64,000 nt of DNA, taken from Terrimonas ferruginea DSM 30193 (GTDB lineage Bacteria > Bacteroidota > Bacteroidia > Chitinophagales > Chitinophagaceae). Below are positions 55,323 to 63,793 of this stretch, one piece after another. Position 1 is the first letter of the stretch, and each line of letters opens with the position of its first letter. The notes under the pieces are model-generated. The model did no database searches. It saw nothing but the letters and a program-made list of their open reading frames with translations, and was not told where the DNA came from. The position numbers and the translations under genes are program-made. The DNA is taken from assembly GCF_000425585.1 (NCBI RefSeq), contig NZ_AUDS01000015.1:62001-126000 (forward strand), given 5' to 3'.

Positions 55323-56461
55323 CAGAGTGTTCCTTTTGTACTGGGCAGTTGCATGTAGTCCACATCGCGGCGGATGGCTTGCCGCACACTGCGCGCCAGT
55401 GCTTTGAAAATCGATTCGATCTTGTGGTGCTCGTTTGTCCCCTCTGCTTTAATATTCAGATTGGAGCGGCTGGCATCGCTGAATGATTTAAAGAAATGGT
55501 AAAACATTTCGGTTGGCATTTCACCGATCTTTTCTCTTTTGAATTCCGCCTCCCAGACCAGCCAGGCGCGGCCGCTGAAGTCGAGTGCTACCTGTGCCAG
55601 GCAATCGTCCATCGGCAACGTGAAACCGTAACGGCCTATTCCTTTTTTGTCGCCCAATGCTTTGGCCAGCGTTTCGCCTAAAGCAATAGCCGTATCTTCT
55701 ATGGTATGATGTTCATCGATCTCGAGATCACCTTTGGTGTGAATGGTGAGGTCCATTCCGCTGTGGCGGCTCAATTGATCCAGCATGTGATCGAAGAATG
55801 GTAAACCGGTGCTGATAGCTGAACGTCCGCTGCCATCGAGGTCGATGCGCACATAGATTTTTGTTTCCTGTGTATTGCGGCGGTGCTCCGCTACGCGACG
55901 ACCCAGCCGCAATCTTTCATAGATGGCTTTCCAGCTCGATGTTTCCAGTTCGATGAACGGCTGTAACGCGTTGTTGTCATCGTTTACTTCTGCCGCGCCC
56001 AGGTTGGGATCATTGTTGAGCCAGATGGCTTTACAACCCAGATTTTTGGCGAGTTGTACATCGGTGATGCGATCGCCGATCACAAACGATCCGGGAATAT
56101 CGTAGCCGGGGTTATCCAGGTATGAAGTTAGCATGCCGGTGCCGGGCTTGCGGGTAGGCAGGTTGTCGGCGGGAAAGCTTTTATCGATATGAACCGCGCT
56201 GAAATGAATGTCTTCGTTGACCAGGCTTTGCATCACAAATTCATGAATAGGCCAGAAGGTGTTTTCAGGAAAACTATCCGTACCTAAGCCGTCCTGGTTG
56301 GTAACCATTACGAGTTCAAAATCCAGTTCCAGGGCAATGCGGCGCATCCAGGTAAACATATCCGGATAGAAGGCCAGCTTTTCCCAGCTATCTACCTGGT
56401 AATCCGGTGGTGCTTCTTTCAATAGAGTACCGTCACGATCGATGAACAATATTTTTTTCAT
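55322..56461 (-). CDS. hisB: Bifunctional histidinol-phosphatase / imidazole glycerol phosphate dehydratase
   Basis: 379 residues. HAD-type histidinol phosphatase about 1-165: [14 protein letters not shown] nucleophile motif, [13 protein letters not shown], and [19 protein letters not shown]. Imidazole glycerol phosphate dehydratase about 185-379: [39 protein letters not shown], and [19 protein letters not shown] with the His clusters that bind manganese. It overlaps hisC by ATGA and hisH by one base. Confidence 0.96.
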   Translation of the reverse strand: MKKILFIDRDGTLLKEAPPDYQVDSWEKLAFYPDMFTWMRRIALELDFELVMVTNQDGLGTDSFPENTFWPIHEFVMQSLVNEDIHFSAVHIDKSFPADNLPTRKPGTGMLTSYLDNPGYDIPGSFVIGDRITDVQLAKNLGCKAIWLNNDPNLGAAEVNDDNNALQPFIELETSSWKAIYERLRLGRRVAEHRRNTQETKIYVRIDLDGSGRSAISTGLPFFDHMLDQLSRHSGMDLTIHTKGDLEIDEHHTIEDTAIALGETLAKALGDKKGIGRYGFTLPMDDCLAQVALDFSGRAWLVWEAEFKREKIGEMPTEMFYHFFKSFSDASRSNLNIKAEGTNEHHKIESIFKALARSVRQAIRRDVDYMQLPSTKGTL

Positions 56462-57534
56462 GCGTTATATGCTTTTAAGGCGTTGAGTAGTTGTTGGTTT
56501 TCTTCCGGTGTACCGACAGTGATGCGAAGACTGTTGTCGCAAAGGATCACTTTGGAGCGGTTGCGCACGATGATACCTGTGTCGGTGAGGTAACTGAATA
56601 GTTTATCGGCATTGTCCATGGCCACTAGCAGGAAGTTGGCATCGGAGGGGTAAACATGTTTGGTTACCGGCAGTTCAGCCAATTGTTTTGCCAGCCATTC
56701 GCGTTGTTCAACCGTCTGACGTGTCCAGTCGTTGATCTGTTCCATTTGTTGTAAAGCTTCGAGTGCGAGCGCCTGCGTGTGCTCGCCAAGGTTATAAGGA
56801 TATTTTACCTTGTTAAAATAGTGGATCACTTCTTCCGATGCGAAGGCCATGCCAAGACGTAATCCTGCAAGCCCCCATGCTTTTGAGAAAGTCTGCAATA
56901 CAACCAGATTCGGGTACTCGGTTAGTTCGGGGAGGAAAGAACGTTGACGTGCATAATTGATATAGGCTTCGTCAACTACTACAATGCCATCGAAATTATT
57001 CAGCAATAGTTCGATGTCTTCGCGGTAGATGCTGTTACCGGTAGGGTTGTTGGGTGAACAGATAAAAATAAGTTTGGTAAACACATCGATCGATCCTGCA
57101 ATCGCTTCGAGGTCGAGTTGGTAATCGGACTGAAGCGGCACTTCTTTTACTTTCACATTATTGATGTCAGCACACACTTCATACATGCCATAGGTAGGCG
57201 GACAAATAATCACGTTGTCCGTAACCGGTTCGCAAAAAATCCGGAACAACAGATCGATGGCTTCATCGCTGCCATTGCCCAGGAAAATGCGTGAAGGCGA
57301 AATGCCTTTAATCCGGGCGATCTGTTCTTTGAGGCGATGTTGCAGCGGATCCGGATAGCGGTTCAGCGGTGATGAGTCGCGGCTTACGGCAAACCGCAGC
57401 GGACTGCCCAATGCGTTTTCATTGGCGTCGAGAAAAACGGTGGCTTCACCGCTGAACTCGTGGCGCGCAGAAGAGTAGGGCCGCATTTTACGGATATTAT
57501 TCCTGACAAGATTTTCCAGATTAAAAGAGTCCAT
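56458..57534 (-). CDS. hisC: Histidinol-phosphate aminotransferase
   Basis: 358 residues, PLP-dependent class I/II aminotransferase. Landmarks: [52 protein letters not shown], and the PLP lysine in [16 protein letters not shown]. It converts imidazole acetol phosphate to histidinol phosphate. It starts 32 bases after the hisD stop. Confidence 0.96.
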   Translation of the reverse strand: MDSFNLENLVRNNIRKMRPYSSARHEFSGEATVFLDANENALGSPLRFAVSRDSSPLNRYPDPLQHRLKEQIARIKGISPSRIFLGNGSDEAIDLLFRIFCEPVTDNVIICPPTYGMYEVCADINNVKVKEVPLQSDYQLDLEAIAGSIDVFTKLIFICSPNNPTGNSIYREDIELLLNNFDGIVVVDEAYINYARQRSFLPELTEYPNLVVLQTFSKAWGLAGLRLGMAFASEEVIHYFNKVKYPYNLGEHTQALALEALQQMEQINDWTRQTVEQREWLAKQLAELPVTKHVYPSDANFLLVAMDNADKLFSYLTDTGIIVRNRSKVILCDNSLRITVGTPEENQQLLNALKAYNA

Positions 57535-57566
57535 TACTGATAAAATATAAAACGGTTGAAAGAATA

Positions 57567-58844
57567 TTAACGGTTGAGCCTGATTGCAACGGCTTCTTTA
57601 TGTGCCTGTAATCCTTCGCCTTCTGCCATGGTCATCACCGTACCGGCAATGCCTTCCAGTCCTTTTCGGCTGAGCTGTTGAAAGCTGATGGTCTTGCAAA
57701 AACTTTCTACTGAGACGCCGCTGTACATAGCGGCATATCCGCTTGTTGGCAACGTGTGATTGGTGCCGCTTGCATAATCACCAACAGACTCTGGTGAATA
57801 GTGGCCAATGAAAACCGAACCGGCAGACTTCACTTTATTCGCAAATGTGGTGGCCTTATCGCAGGCAAGAATCAAATGTTCCGGTGCGTAATAATTGGAC
57901 AAGGCCATTGCTTCGTCCAATGTTTTTACCAACACGAGCCGGCTTTGCTTCAGGGCTTCACGCGTGATATCCCGTCGTTCCAGTTGTTGCAATTGTATGG
58001 CCAGTTCTTCCTTTACTTTCCCGATCAGTTGTTCCGTTGTTGTCACCAGCACCACTTGTGAATCGGGGCCATGTTCTGCCTGGGACAAAAGATCTGCAGC
58101 CACAAAGGCGGCGTTGGCTGTTTCGTCGGCAATTACCAATACTTCGGAAGGGCCGGCGGGCATATCGATGGCGGCGACCTGTTGCAACTGCTGTTTGGCG
58201 GCTGTTACATATTGGTTACCGGGGCCAAAGATCTTGAAAACACGCGGAACGCTTTTGGTACCATAAGCCATCGCTGCAATGGCCTGCGCGCCACCGATGC
58301 GGAAGATGCGCGTGATGCCGCAACATTGCGCAGCAAAAAGAATGGCAGGATGAACAGTACCATCCGCATTGGGGGGCGTGCAGAGAATGATCTCTTCACA
58401 ACCTGCGATACGTGCGGGAATGCCCAGCATTAATACGGTGGAGAAAAGCGGTGCAGAACCTCCGGGGATGTAAAGACCTACGCGTTCGATGGCCACGCGT
58501 TTGCGCCAGCAACGGATACCCGGTTGCGTTTCGATTATCTCGGTCCGCAGTTGCTGTGCCTCGTGGAAACGGGTGATATTGGCTGCTGCTGTTTTAATGG
58601 CTTTGCGTAATGCCGGTGAAAGTTGTTTGGCGGCCGCTTGAATTTCTTTAGCGGATATTTCCAACTTGCCGCCTTCCCATTTGTCGAGTTTGCGTGCATA
58701 AACCTGGAGTGCTTTATCGCCGTTGGTTTTTACCTCATCGAGGATGGTTGCCACGGTTTGCTGTACGTTGCCTGCGCGTTGCGCGGGACGTTGTAAAATA
58801 GATGGCCAGCGGGAAGCGGCGGGATATTTGTAAACACGCATCAT
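57567..58844 (-). CDS. hisD: Histidinol dehydrogenase
   Basis: 425 residues, last two oxidation steps to histidine, zinc- and NAD-dependent. Visible: ERVGLYIPGGSAPLFSTVLM, FRIGGAQAIAAMAYGT, GPGNQYVTAAKQQL, DMPAGPSEVLVIADE, LLSQAEHGPDSQ with zinc-binding His, and YAPEHLIL. The start at 58844 (ATGATG) overlaps the hisG stop by one base. A tightly packed hisG-hisD pair is the usual operon head. Confidence 0.96.
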   Translation of the reverse strand: MMRVYKYPAASRWPSILQRPAQRAGNVQQTVATILDEVKTNGDKALQVYARKLDKWEGGKLEISAKEIQAAAKQLSPALRKAIKTAAANITRFHEAQQLRTEIIETQPGIRCWRKRVAIERVGLYIPGGSAPLFSTVLMLGIPARIAGCEEIILCTPPNADGTVHPAILFAAQCCGITRIFRIGGAQAIAAMAYGTKSVPRVFKIFGPGNQYVTAAKQQLQQVAAIDMPAGPSEVLVIADETANAAFVAADLLSQAEHGPDSQVVLVTTTEQLIGKVKEELAIQLQQLERRDITREALKQSRLVLVKTLDEAMALSNYYAPEHLILACDKATTFANKVKSAGSVFIGHYSPESVGDYASGTNHTLPTSGYAAMYSGVSVESFCKTISFQQLSRKGLEGIAGTVMTMAEGEGLQAHKEAVAIRLNR

Positions 58845-59704
58845 CAGAGGATCATTTTTTCGATCGGTATAACCAGGATGCCTTCTGCGCCCTGTTGTTT
58901 CAATTGTTCAATGATATTCCAGAAATCGGTTTCGGTGATCACGGAATGTACGGAGCTCCAGCCGGGTTCTGCGAGTGGCAATACCGTGGGGCTGCGCATA
59001 CCGGGAAGCAGTCCGCAAATAGCATCGAGCTTTTCGTTGGGTGCGTTCAGCAATACATATTTATTGTTGCGCGAACGTTTGACGGATTGAATACGGAACA
59101 ATAATTTATGCAGGATCTTCTGCAGGGCAGGAGAGAGGTCGTTATTGCTGATGATCACCGCTTCTGACTGCAGGATGGTTTCCAATTCGGTGAGTTCGTT
59201 GGAGAAAAGCGTGTTGCCCGAACTTACGAGATCGCAGATGGCATCGGCGAGTCCGATACGCGGGGCTATTTCCACGGAGCCGCTGATGGTGTGAATATCG
59301 GCTTTGATCTTTTTCTTTTTCAGGTAGCCGGAGAGAATATGCGGATAACTGGTGGCGATCTTTTTTCCGGCGAGGTCTTCAGCGGAGCGGATGCGCTTGT
59401 TGGCCGGAATGGCGAGAGAGAGCCGGCATTTACCAAAACCCAGTTTTTCGACGGTGTTGACTTTTTTATTTTTTTCCAGCACCACGTTTTCACCAACGAA
59501 GCCAATATCGGCCACACCGTCCTGCACGTATTCGGGAATATCGTCGTCGCGGAGAAAAAATATCTCTGCGGGAAAATTGGTGGCGGCCACGCGGAGTTGG
59601 TTACGGCTGTTGCCGGCGTCGATGCCACATTCTTTGAGCAGCCGCATCGAATCGTCGTGCAGGCGTCCTGATTTCTGAATAGCGATGCGAATTTTCTTTT
59701 CCAT
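58844..59704 (-). CDS. hisG: ATP phosphoribosyltransferase, long form
   Basis: 286 residues, the long form with a C-terminal regulatory ACT-like domain (about 215-286), so feedback-inhibited by histidine and independent of HisZ. Features: IAIQKSGRLHDDSMRLLKECGI, DIGFVGENVV, RIATSYP-like KKIATSYPHIL, GSVEIAPRIGLADAICDLVSSG (PRPP site). First committed step of histidine synthesis and first structural gene of the operon, 26 bases after the attenuator hairpin. Confidence 0.96.
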   Translation of the reverse strand: MEKKIRIAIQKSGRLHDDSMRLLKECGIDAGNSRNQLRVAATNFPAEIFFLRDDDIPEYVQDGVADIGFVGENVVLEKNKKVNTVEKLGFGKCRLSLAIPANKRIRSAEDLAGKKIATSYPHILSGYLKKKKIKADIHTISGSVEIAPRIGLADAICDLVSSGNTLFSNELTELETILQSEAVIISNNDLSPALQKILHKLLFRIQSVKRSRNNKYVLLNAPNEKLDAICGLLPGMRSPTVLPLAEPGWSSVHSVITETDFWNIIEQLKQQGAEGILVIPIEKMIL

Positions 59705-59730
59705 AAAAATGATATACGGGTCAAATAAAA

Positions 59731-59753
59731 AAGGCTTACCACTGGTAAGCCTT
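59731..59753 (-). terminator. his operon attenuator (terminator hairpin)
   Basis: Minus strand AAGGCTTACC-agt-GGTAAGCCTT followed by an uninterrupted T run. It lies between the leader peptide and hisG, so it must be read through for the operon to be expressed. Its 5' arm (59743-59753) can pair instead with the leader segment 59781-59790. Confidence 0.9.
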
Positions 59754-59778
59754 CAAGTATGATTAAACATAAAACATC

Positions 59779-59832
59779 TCACGGCTTACGGCTGTGTAAG
59801 AAATGATGATGAATATGTGTGTTGTTGAACAT
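59779..59832 (-). CDS. hisL: his operon leader peptide
   Basis: 17 residues: MFNNTHIHHHFLHSRKP, then TGA. Five of the first 13 residues are His, with three in a row, so ribosome stalling when charged His-tRNA is scarce is expected. The last codons (59781-59790) contain CGTAAGCC. This can pair with the CTTAC of codons 12-13 (segments 1:2) or with the GGCTTAC arm of the following terminator (segments 2:3, antiterminator). When the ribosome reaches the stop codon it covers segment 2 and the terminator (3:4) forms. It starts 7 bases after a perfect -7 element, so the mRNA has almost no 5' leader before the ATG. Confidence 0.92.
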   Translation of the reverse strand: MFNNTHIHHHFLHSRKP

Positions 59833-59839
59833 TGCGGAG

Positions 59840-59847
59840 CAAATATA
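59840..59847 (-). promoter_or_regulatory. -7 promoter element of the his operon
   Basis: TATATTTG on the minus strand is a perfect TAnnTTTG match, 7 bases upstream of the hisL ATG. No clear TTG at the -33 position. Confidence 0.7.
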
Positions 59848-59906
59848 ATTTATCCGGTCAAATAATGGACTGATAATAGTAAATTAATATCAATGTCTAA
59901 CGAACG

Positions 59907-60032
59907 TTAGCCACGGAAACGGGCGCTGGTGCCGGGATTGCCGGGGCAGCCTGTTTTCTTGGAAGAGTAGCAGGACGTCGCTGCGATAACAACTGTCAGC
60001 AGGGCGGCCAATGCAAAAAGTTTCGTTTTCAT
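59907..60032 (-). CDS. Small predicted lipoprotein, 41 residues
   Basis: Reads MKTKLFALAALLTVVIAATSC then YSSKKTGCPGNPGTSARFRG. A Lys-start, hydrophobic stretch and lipobox (AATSC, Cys at 21) mark it as a lipoprotein with a mature part of only 21 residues, one further Cys and a basic end. Function unknown. It lies on the minus strand just upstream of the his promoter and has its own start region, not an operon. Confidence 0.7.
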   Translation of the reverse strand: MKTKLFALAALLTVVIAATSCYSSKKTGCPGNPGTSARFRG

Positions 60033-60194
60033 GATGCGTGTTTGACTGGTTAAACGTGGGATTATAAGAATATAGTATGCAAATATACCTACGTATTAAT
60101 TAAAAGTTCGGTTAAAAAAGGGCCATCATGATAAAAAAGTGGTTAACTAGGTCAGTTTCTTTACCTTTACGCCCGTTCTGAAAACCATAAATTG

Positions 60195-60962
60195 ATGCTC
60201 CAACTAACCAAACCGCTTGCTGTTATTGACCTGGAAACAACCGGTGTCAATCTCGGAACGGACCGTATCATTGAATTTGCCGTAGTCAAGATACTTCCCG
60301 ACGGCACCCGTATCCAGAAACGCAAGCTGATCAATCCCGAAATTGCTATCCCCGCTACGTCGACCGACATTCACGGGATTACTGATGAAATGGTGAAGGA
60401 TGCACCTCCGTTCCGGCAGGTAGCACAGGAGCTGAAGCAAATGCTCGACGGCTGCGATCTCGCCGGTTACAACTCCAACCGTTTTGATATTCCACTGCTC
60501 ATCGAAGAATTTCTGCGCGCAGGTGTGGTGTTTGAAATGAAAGGACGCCGCATGGTGGACGTGCAGAATATTTTCCATAAAATGGAACAACGCACCCTGA
60601 GTGCGGCCTATCGTTTCTATTGCAACAAAATATTGGAAGGCGCACACGGTGCCGAAGTGGATGCCGCCGCTACTTACGAAATATTGCTTGCACAACTCGA
60701 GCGCTATCCCGAACTCGGTACCACACTCGATTCCATCAATAAGACCATCGGCGAAGAAGTGATTGTGGATTTCGCACGCAGGTTCATTATGGAAAACGGG
60801 GTAGAGATCTTCAACTTCGGTAAATACAAAGGAAAGTCTGTAGCAGAAGTACTAAAGGCTGAGCCTCAGTACTATGACTGGATGATGAAGGGCGATTTTC
60901 CGCAAAATACCAAGCAGAAACTCACCGAAATTTTCACCCGCACAAAACTGAAAAAAGCATAA
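60195..60962 (+). CDS. DEDDh 3'-5' exonuclease (DNA polymerase III epsilon-like)
   Basis: 255 residues from the ATG at 60195. Exonuclease domain about 1-175: AVIDLETTGVNLGTDRIIEFA (Asp and Glu ligands), HGITDEMVKDAPPF, LAGYNSNRFDIPLLIEEF (Asp), and AHGAEVDAAATYEIL (His and Asp). The C-terminal 65 residues contain FNFGKYKGKSVAEVLKAEPQYYDWMM, a short module also found in ExoX-like nucleases. It is a proofreading or repair nuclease, alone in its transcription unit. A -7-like TACCTTTA is about 25 bases upstream. Confidence 0.9.
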   Translation: MLQLTKPLAVIDLETTGVNLGTDRIIEFAVVKILPDGTRIQKRKLINPEIAIPATSTDIHGITDEMVKDAPPFRQVAQELKQMLDGCDLAGYNSNRFDIPLLIEEFLRAGVVFEMKGRRMVDVQNIFHKMEQRTLSAAYRFYCNKILEGAHGAEVDAAATYEILLAQLERYPELGTTLDSINKTIGEEVIVDFARRFIMENGVEIFNFGKYKGKSVAEVLKAEPQYYDWMMKGDFPQNTKQKLTEIFTRTKLKKA

Positions 60963-61037
60963 AAGATCTTGCTTTTTTGTGAACAATTTTTAACAATGGA
61001 ACCTCTTTCGTTGTTGTAAATTCGTACAGTATATCCT

Positions 61038-61841
61038 TTGGAGAAATTAGTCGTCATACCAACCTATAATGAGCGGGATAATATCTCCCGGATTCTTCAT
61101 GCCATCTTTGGACTGAAACAGGATTTTCATGTGCTGGTGATCGATGACGGATCGCCGGATGGCACTGCTGCTATTGTCCGGGAAATGATGCAGCAATTTC
61201 CCGGTGAATTGTTTATCGAAGAACGGAAAGGTAAACTCGGTTTAGGAACAGCCTATATTCATGGCTTTAAATGGGCCACCGCACGCGGCTATGCTTACAT
61301 TTTTGAAATGGATGCCGACTTCTCTCATAACCCCAATGACCTGCCCCGCCTGTATGATGCCTGCAAAAATGGAGGTGCCGACCTGGCAGTGGGTTCACGT
61401 TATACCAAAGGTGGCGGTGTCACCAACTGGCCGGCTAATCGTATCGCTTTATCAAAAGGTGCTTCTATATATACACGCATCATTACCTGGATGCCGGTGA
61501 AAGATCCGACGGCCGGATTCATGTGTTACAGCCGTGAAGTACTGGAAACAATCAATCTCGATCAGATCCGCTTTGTCGGATATGCTTTCCAGATTGAAAT
61601 GAAATTTGCGGCATGGAAACTTGGTTTCAAGATCAGGGAAGTGCCTATTCTTTTCCAGGACCGCACGTATGGCGTATCCAAAATGAACAAAGGCATTGTG
61701 AAGGAAGGCATTCTGGGTGTGCTTAAACTCCGCTGGCACAGTCTTTTCAAAAACTACCGTAAACGCGTGAAAAACACAGAGGACGTGAATCGTGAATCGT
61801 CAATGGTGAATCGCCAATCGTCAATCGTGAATGGGCAGTAG
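61038..61841 (+). CDS. Polyprenol-phosphate mannosyltransferase (DPM1-like), GT2, with repeat-encoded C-terminus
   Basis: 267 residues, TTG start at 61038 (only possible start after an in-frame stop at 61017). Catalytic domain about 1-240: VVIPTYNERDNI, LVIDDGSPDGTAAI, EMDADFSHNPNDLP (DxD), GSRYTKGGGVTNWP, and DPTAGFMCYSREVLE. It has no membrane segment, like human DPM1. It transfers mannose (or a similar sugar) to a polyprenyl phosphate. The last 18 residues (VNRESSM VNRQSSI VNGQ) are translated from heptamer repeats; three 7-bp units give a 7-residue period. The functional protein probably ends about residue 249. Confidence 0.88.
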   Translation: MEKLVVIPTYNERDNISRILHAIFGLKQDFHVLVIDDGSPDGTAAIVREMMQQFPGELFIEERKGKLGLGTAYIHGFKWATARGYAYIFEMDADFSHNPNDLPRLYDACKNGGADLAVGSRYTKGGGVTNWPANRIALSKGASIYTRIITWMPVKDPTAGFMCYSREVLETINLDQIRFVGYAFQIEMKFAAWKLGFKIREVPILFQDRTYGVSKMNKGIVKEGILGVLKLRWHSLFKNYRKRVKNTEDVNRESSMVNRQSSIVNGQ

Positions 61842-61911
61842 TGAATGGTGAATCGTCAATGGTGAATAGTCAATGGTGAATGGTGAATCGTCAATCGTGA
61901 ATGGCTGTTAG
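61786..61911. repeat. Heptamer array (TGAATCG/TCAATCG units)
   Basis: Seventeen consecutive 7-bp units in perfect register (61786-61904), plus one degenerate unit. The first eight lie within the glycosyltransferase gene; the TAG stop comes from a diverged unit (GCAGTAG, 61835-61841). Confidence 0.93.
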
Positions 61912-62190
61912 CCGCCGTGGTTCGTGTCTTCGCCATAAATGTTCGGAAGATTTTAAAACCCCTCAATCCGATATCACGCCACCGTTGGTCTCCAGACCAA
62001 CGGGCCTGCTCATCCTTGAGTCATGTACGAAGTTGGCCTTCACCTATCAAAGCTACGTGACGCATGCTAGTTGGTCGGGAGACCACCAAGGGCGCTAATT
62101 TATACCTCACGCCGTCATTACGTTTAAAAATGAAAAGTGACTCTTGGTGATAAATGTTTTTAACATTTATGGTGTCTTCACGAACCACCG
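61912..62190. repeat. Structured intergenic segment bounded by inverted repeats
   Basis: GTGGTTCGTG (61917) and CATAAATGTT (about 61937) recur inverted at 62161-62187. Between them are a near-perfect stem CCGTTGGTCT-cc-AGACCAACGG (61982-62003), a related GGTCGGGAGACC (about 62075), and a 9-bp stem ATAAATGTT-ttt-AACATTTAT (62150-62170). No protein is evident. The 466-base gap to tyrS is otherwise featureless. Confidence 0.55.
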
Positions 62191-62254
62191 ATAAGATGCC
62201 GCTTAGTCTGCAGAATACTCAATCTTGCGGGTTTACGAATCAAACATTAATATG

Positions 62255-62279
62255 AAACGCCCCAAACGAATGCAGGGCG
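62255..62279 (-). terminator. Possible tyrS terminator
   Basis: On the minus strand CGCCC...GGGCG with a 12-base loop followed by a short TTTC. Weak U tract. Confidence 0.35.
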
Positions 62280-62307
62280 CTCAAAATCGTTATCGAAAAT
62301 TTTCAAA

Positions 62308-63588
62308 CTATCCCTGGGCTTCCACCAGGTAATAATTCTTCTTTCCTTTTTGTACCAGTATATAACGGTCGTGTAACAACTGTTCTTCTTTCACCACATC
62401 TGTAACAGCTTCCACTTTGCGGCGGTTGATGCTTACTCCGCCACCTTGTACCAGTTTGCGTGCTTCGCCCTTGCTGGCAAAGACATGGGTCGTTGCCAGG
62501 AAACTCACCACGTCTACACCGGCTTTCAATTCGTCGCGGCTGATCGATGCTTTCACCACACCTTCCATTGACTCGAGGTCTTCGAGACTTAACGATTCGG
62601 CGGGCGCGTTTTGATTGGCGAAGAGTCTTTCGGTGGTGGCTACGGCTTTTTCAAATTCTTCGCGGCCATGTACAAAAGACGTTACTTCTTCGGCGAGTTT
62701 CTTTTGGAGAAGACGTTGCTCGGGTGCGGCTTCGTGTTGTTTTTTCAGTTCTTCGACAGTGAGGCGGTCCAGGAAGCTGAAGATTGGCAGCCAGGTGGCG
62801 GCATCACTGTCGCTGGCATTGAGCCAGAACTGGTAAAATTGATAAGGGGATGTGCGGGAGGCATCGAGCCAGACGTTGCCGGACTCGGTTTTACCGAATT
62901 TGGTGCCGTCGGCTTTGCGGATCAGCGGGCAGGTGAAGGCAAAAGCTTCTCCGGCGGCCTTGCGGCGGATCAATTCGGTGCCGGTGGTAATATTGCCCCA
63001 CTGATCACTGCCGCCCATCTGCAGTTTACAGTTTTTATTTTCGTAAAGCCAGTAGAAATCGTAGCCCTGCATGAGCTGGTAGGCAAATTCTGTATAGCTG
63101 ATGCCCACTTCACCTTCAAAGCGTTTCTTCACACTATCCTTGGCCATCATGTAGTTAACGGTGATGTGCTTGCCGGTATCACGCAGAAAATCGATGAAGG
63201 AAATGGCGCGGAACCAGTCGTAGTTGTTTACCATTTCCGCGGCGTTTGGTTTGCTGCCATCAAAGTCGAGGAACTTTTCAAGCTGGGCGCGTATGCCGGC
63301 CACATTGCGGGCCAGTGTGTTCTCGTCCAGCAGGTTACGTTCTTCGCTTTTGCCACTGGGGTCACCGATCATACCGGTGGCGCCACCTACCAGTGCCAGG
63401 GGTTTGTGCCCGGCTTTTTGCAGGTGTACCAGCAGCAGGATAGGGACGAGGCTGCCGATATGCAGACTTTCAGCCGTGGGGTCGAACCCGATATAGGCCG
63501 TGGTCATTTCCTTCAGCAGTTGCTCCTCGGTGCCGGGCATGATATCCTGGATCATGCCTCTCCAGCGTAGTTCTTCTATGAGATTCAT
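62308..63588 (-). CDS. tyrS: Tyrosyl-tRNA synthetase
   Basis: 426 residues from the ATG at 63588 ([16 protein letters not shown]). Class I synthetase charging tRNA-Tyr. HIGH motif appears as [10 protein letters not shown], tyrosine-binding [10 protein letters not shown] and [27 protein letters not shown], and the KMSKS loop as TKFGKTESG. The C-terminal S4 RNA-binding domain is at about 350-415 ([22 protein letters not shown]). Transcribed alone. Confidence 0.97.
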   Translation of the reverse strand: MNLIEELRWRGMIQDIMPGTEEQLLKEMTTAYIGFDPTAESLHIGSLVPILLLVHLQKAGHKPLALVGGATGMIGDPSGKSEERNLLDENTLARNVAGIRAQLEKFLDFDGSKPNAAEMVNNYDWFRAISFIDFLRDTGKHITVNYMMAKDSVKKRFEGEVGISYTEFAYQLMQGYDFYWLYENKNCKLQMGGSDQWGNITTGTELIRRKAAGEAFAFTCPLIRKADGTKFGKTESGNVWLDASRTSPYQFYQFWLNASDSDAATWLPIFSFLDRLTVEELKKQHEAAPEQRLLQKKLAEEVTSFVHGREEFEKAVATTERLFANQNAPAESLSLEDLESMEGVVKASISRDELKAGVDVVSFLATTHVFASKGEARKLVQGGGVSINRRKVEAVTDVVKEEQLLHDRYILVQKGKKNYYLVEAQG

Positions 63589-63611
63589 TGTGTTAAGTCG
63601 AAATTTGGGCT

Positions 63612-63619
63612 CAAAAGTA
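63612..63619 (-). promoter_or_regulatory. -7 promoter element of tyrS
   Basis: TACTTTTG on the minus strand, 23 bases before the ATG, is a perfect TAnnTTTG match. Confidence 0.6.
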
Positions 63620-63723
63620 CGCCATCCCTGCCAAGGCCGGCCGATTGCGCAATATTTTTTCATTATCTGCGTTTTCGGGCGTCCTTAATAGGAAGGAGGC
63701 TATGATATTCCAAAGGTAAATGT

Positions 63724-63731
63724 TACTTTTG
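63724..63731 (+). promoter_or_regulatory. -7 promoter element of the PorV/PorQ-type gene
   Basis: TACTTTTG, perfect TAnnTTTG, 62 bases before the ATG at 63794. Confidence 0.55.
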
Positions 63732-63793
63732 CAGGCAGCCCTAAGGACAAATAAACTGTCTAATTAATAACCGCTTATCTGAAAATTACCCGA

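Noticed and set aside
62611-63570. 319-codon plus-strand frame opposite tyrS
   Set aside because: Antisense shadow of tyrS produced by its codon bias; no recognisable domain.
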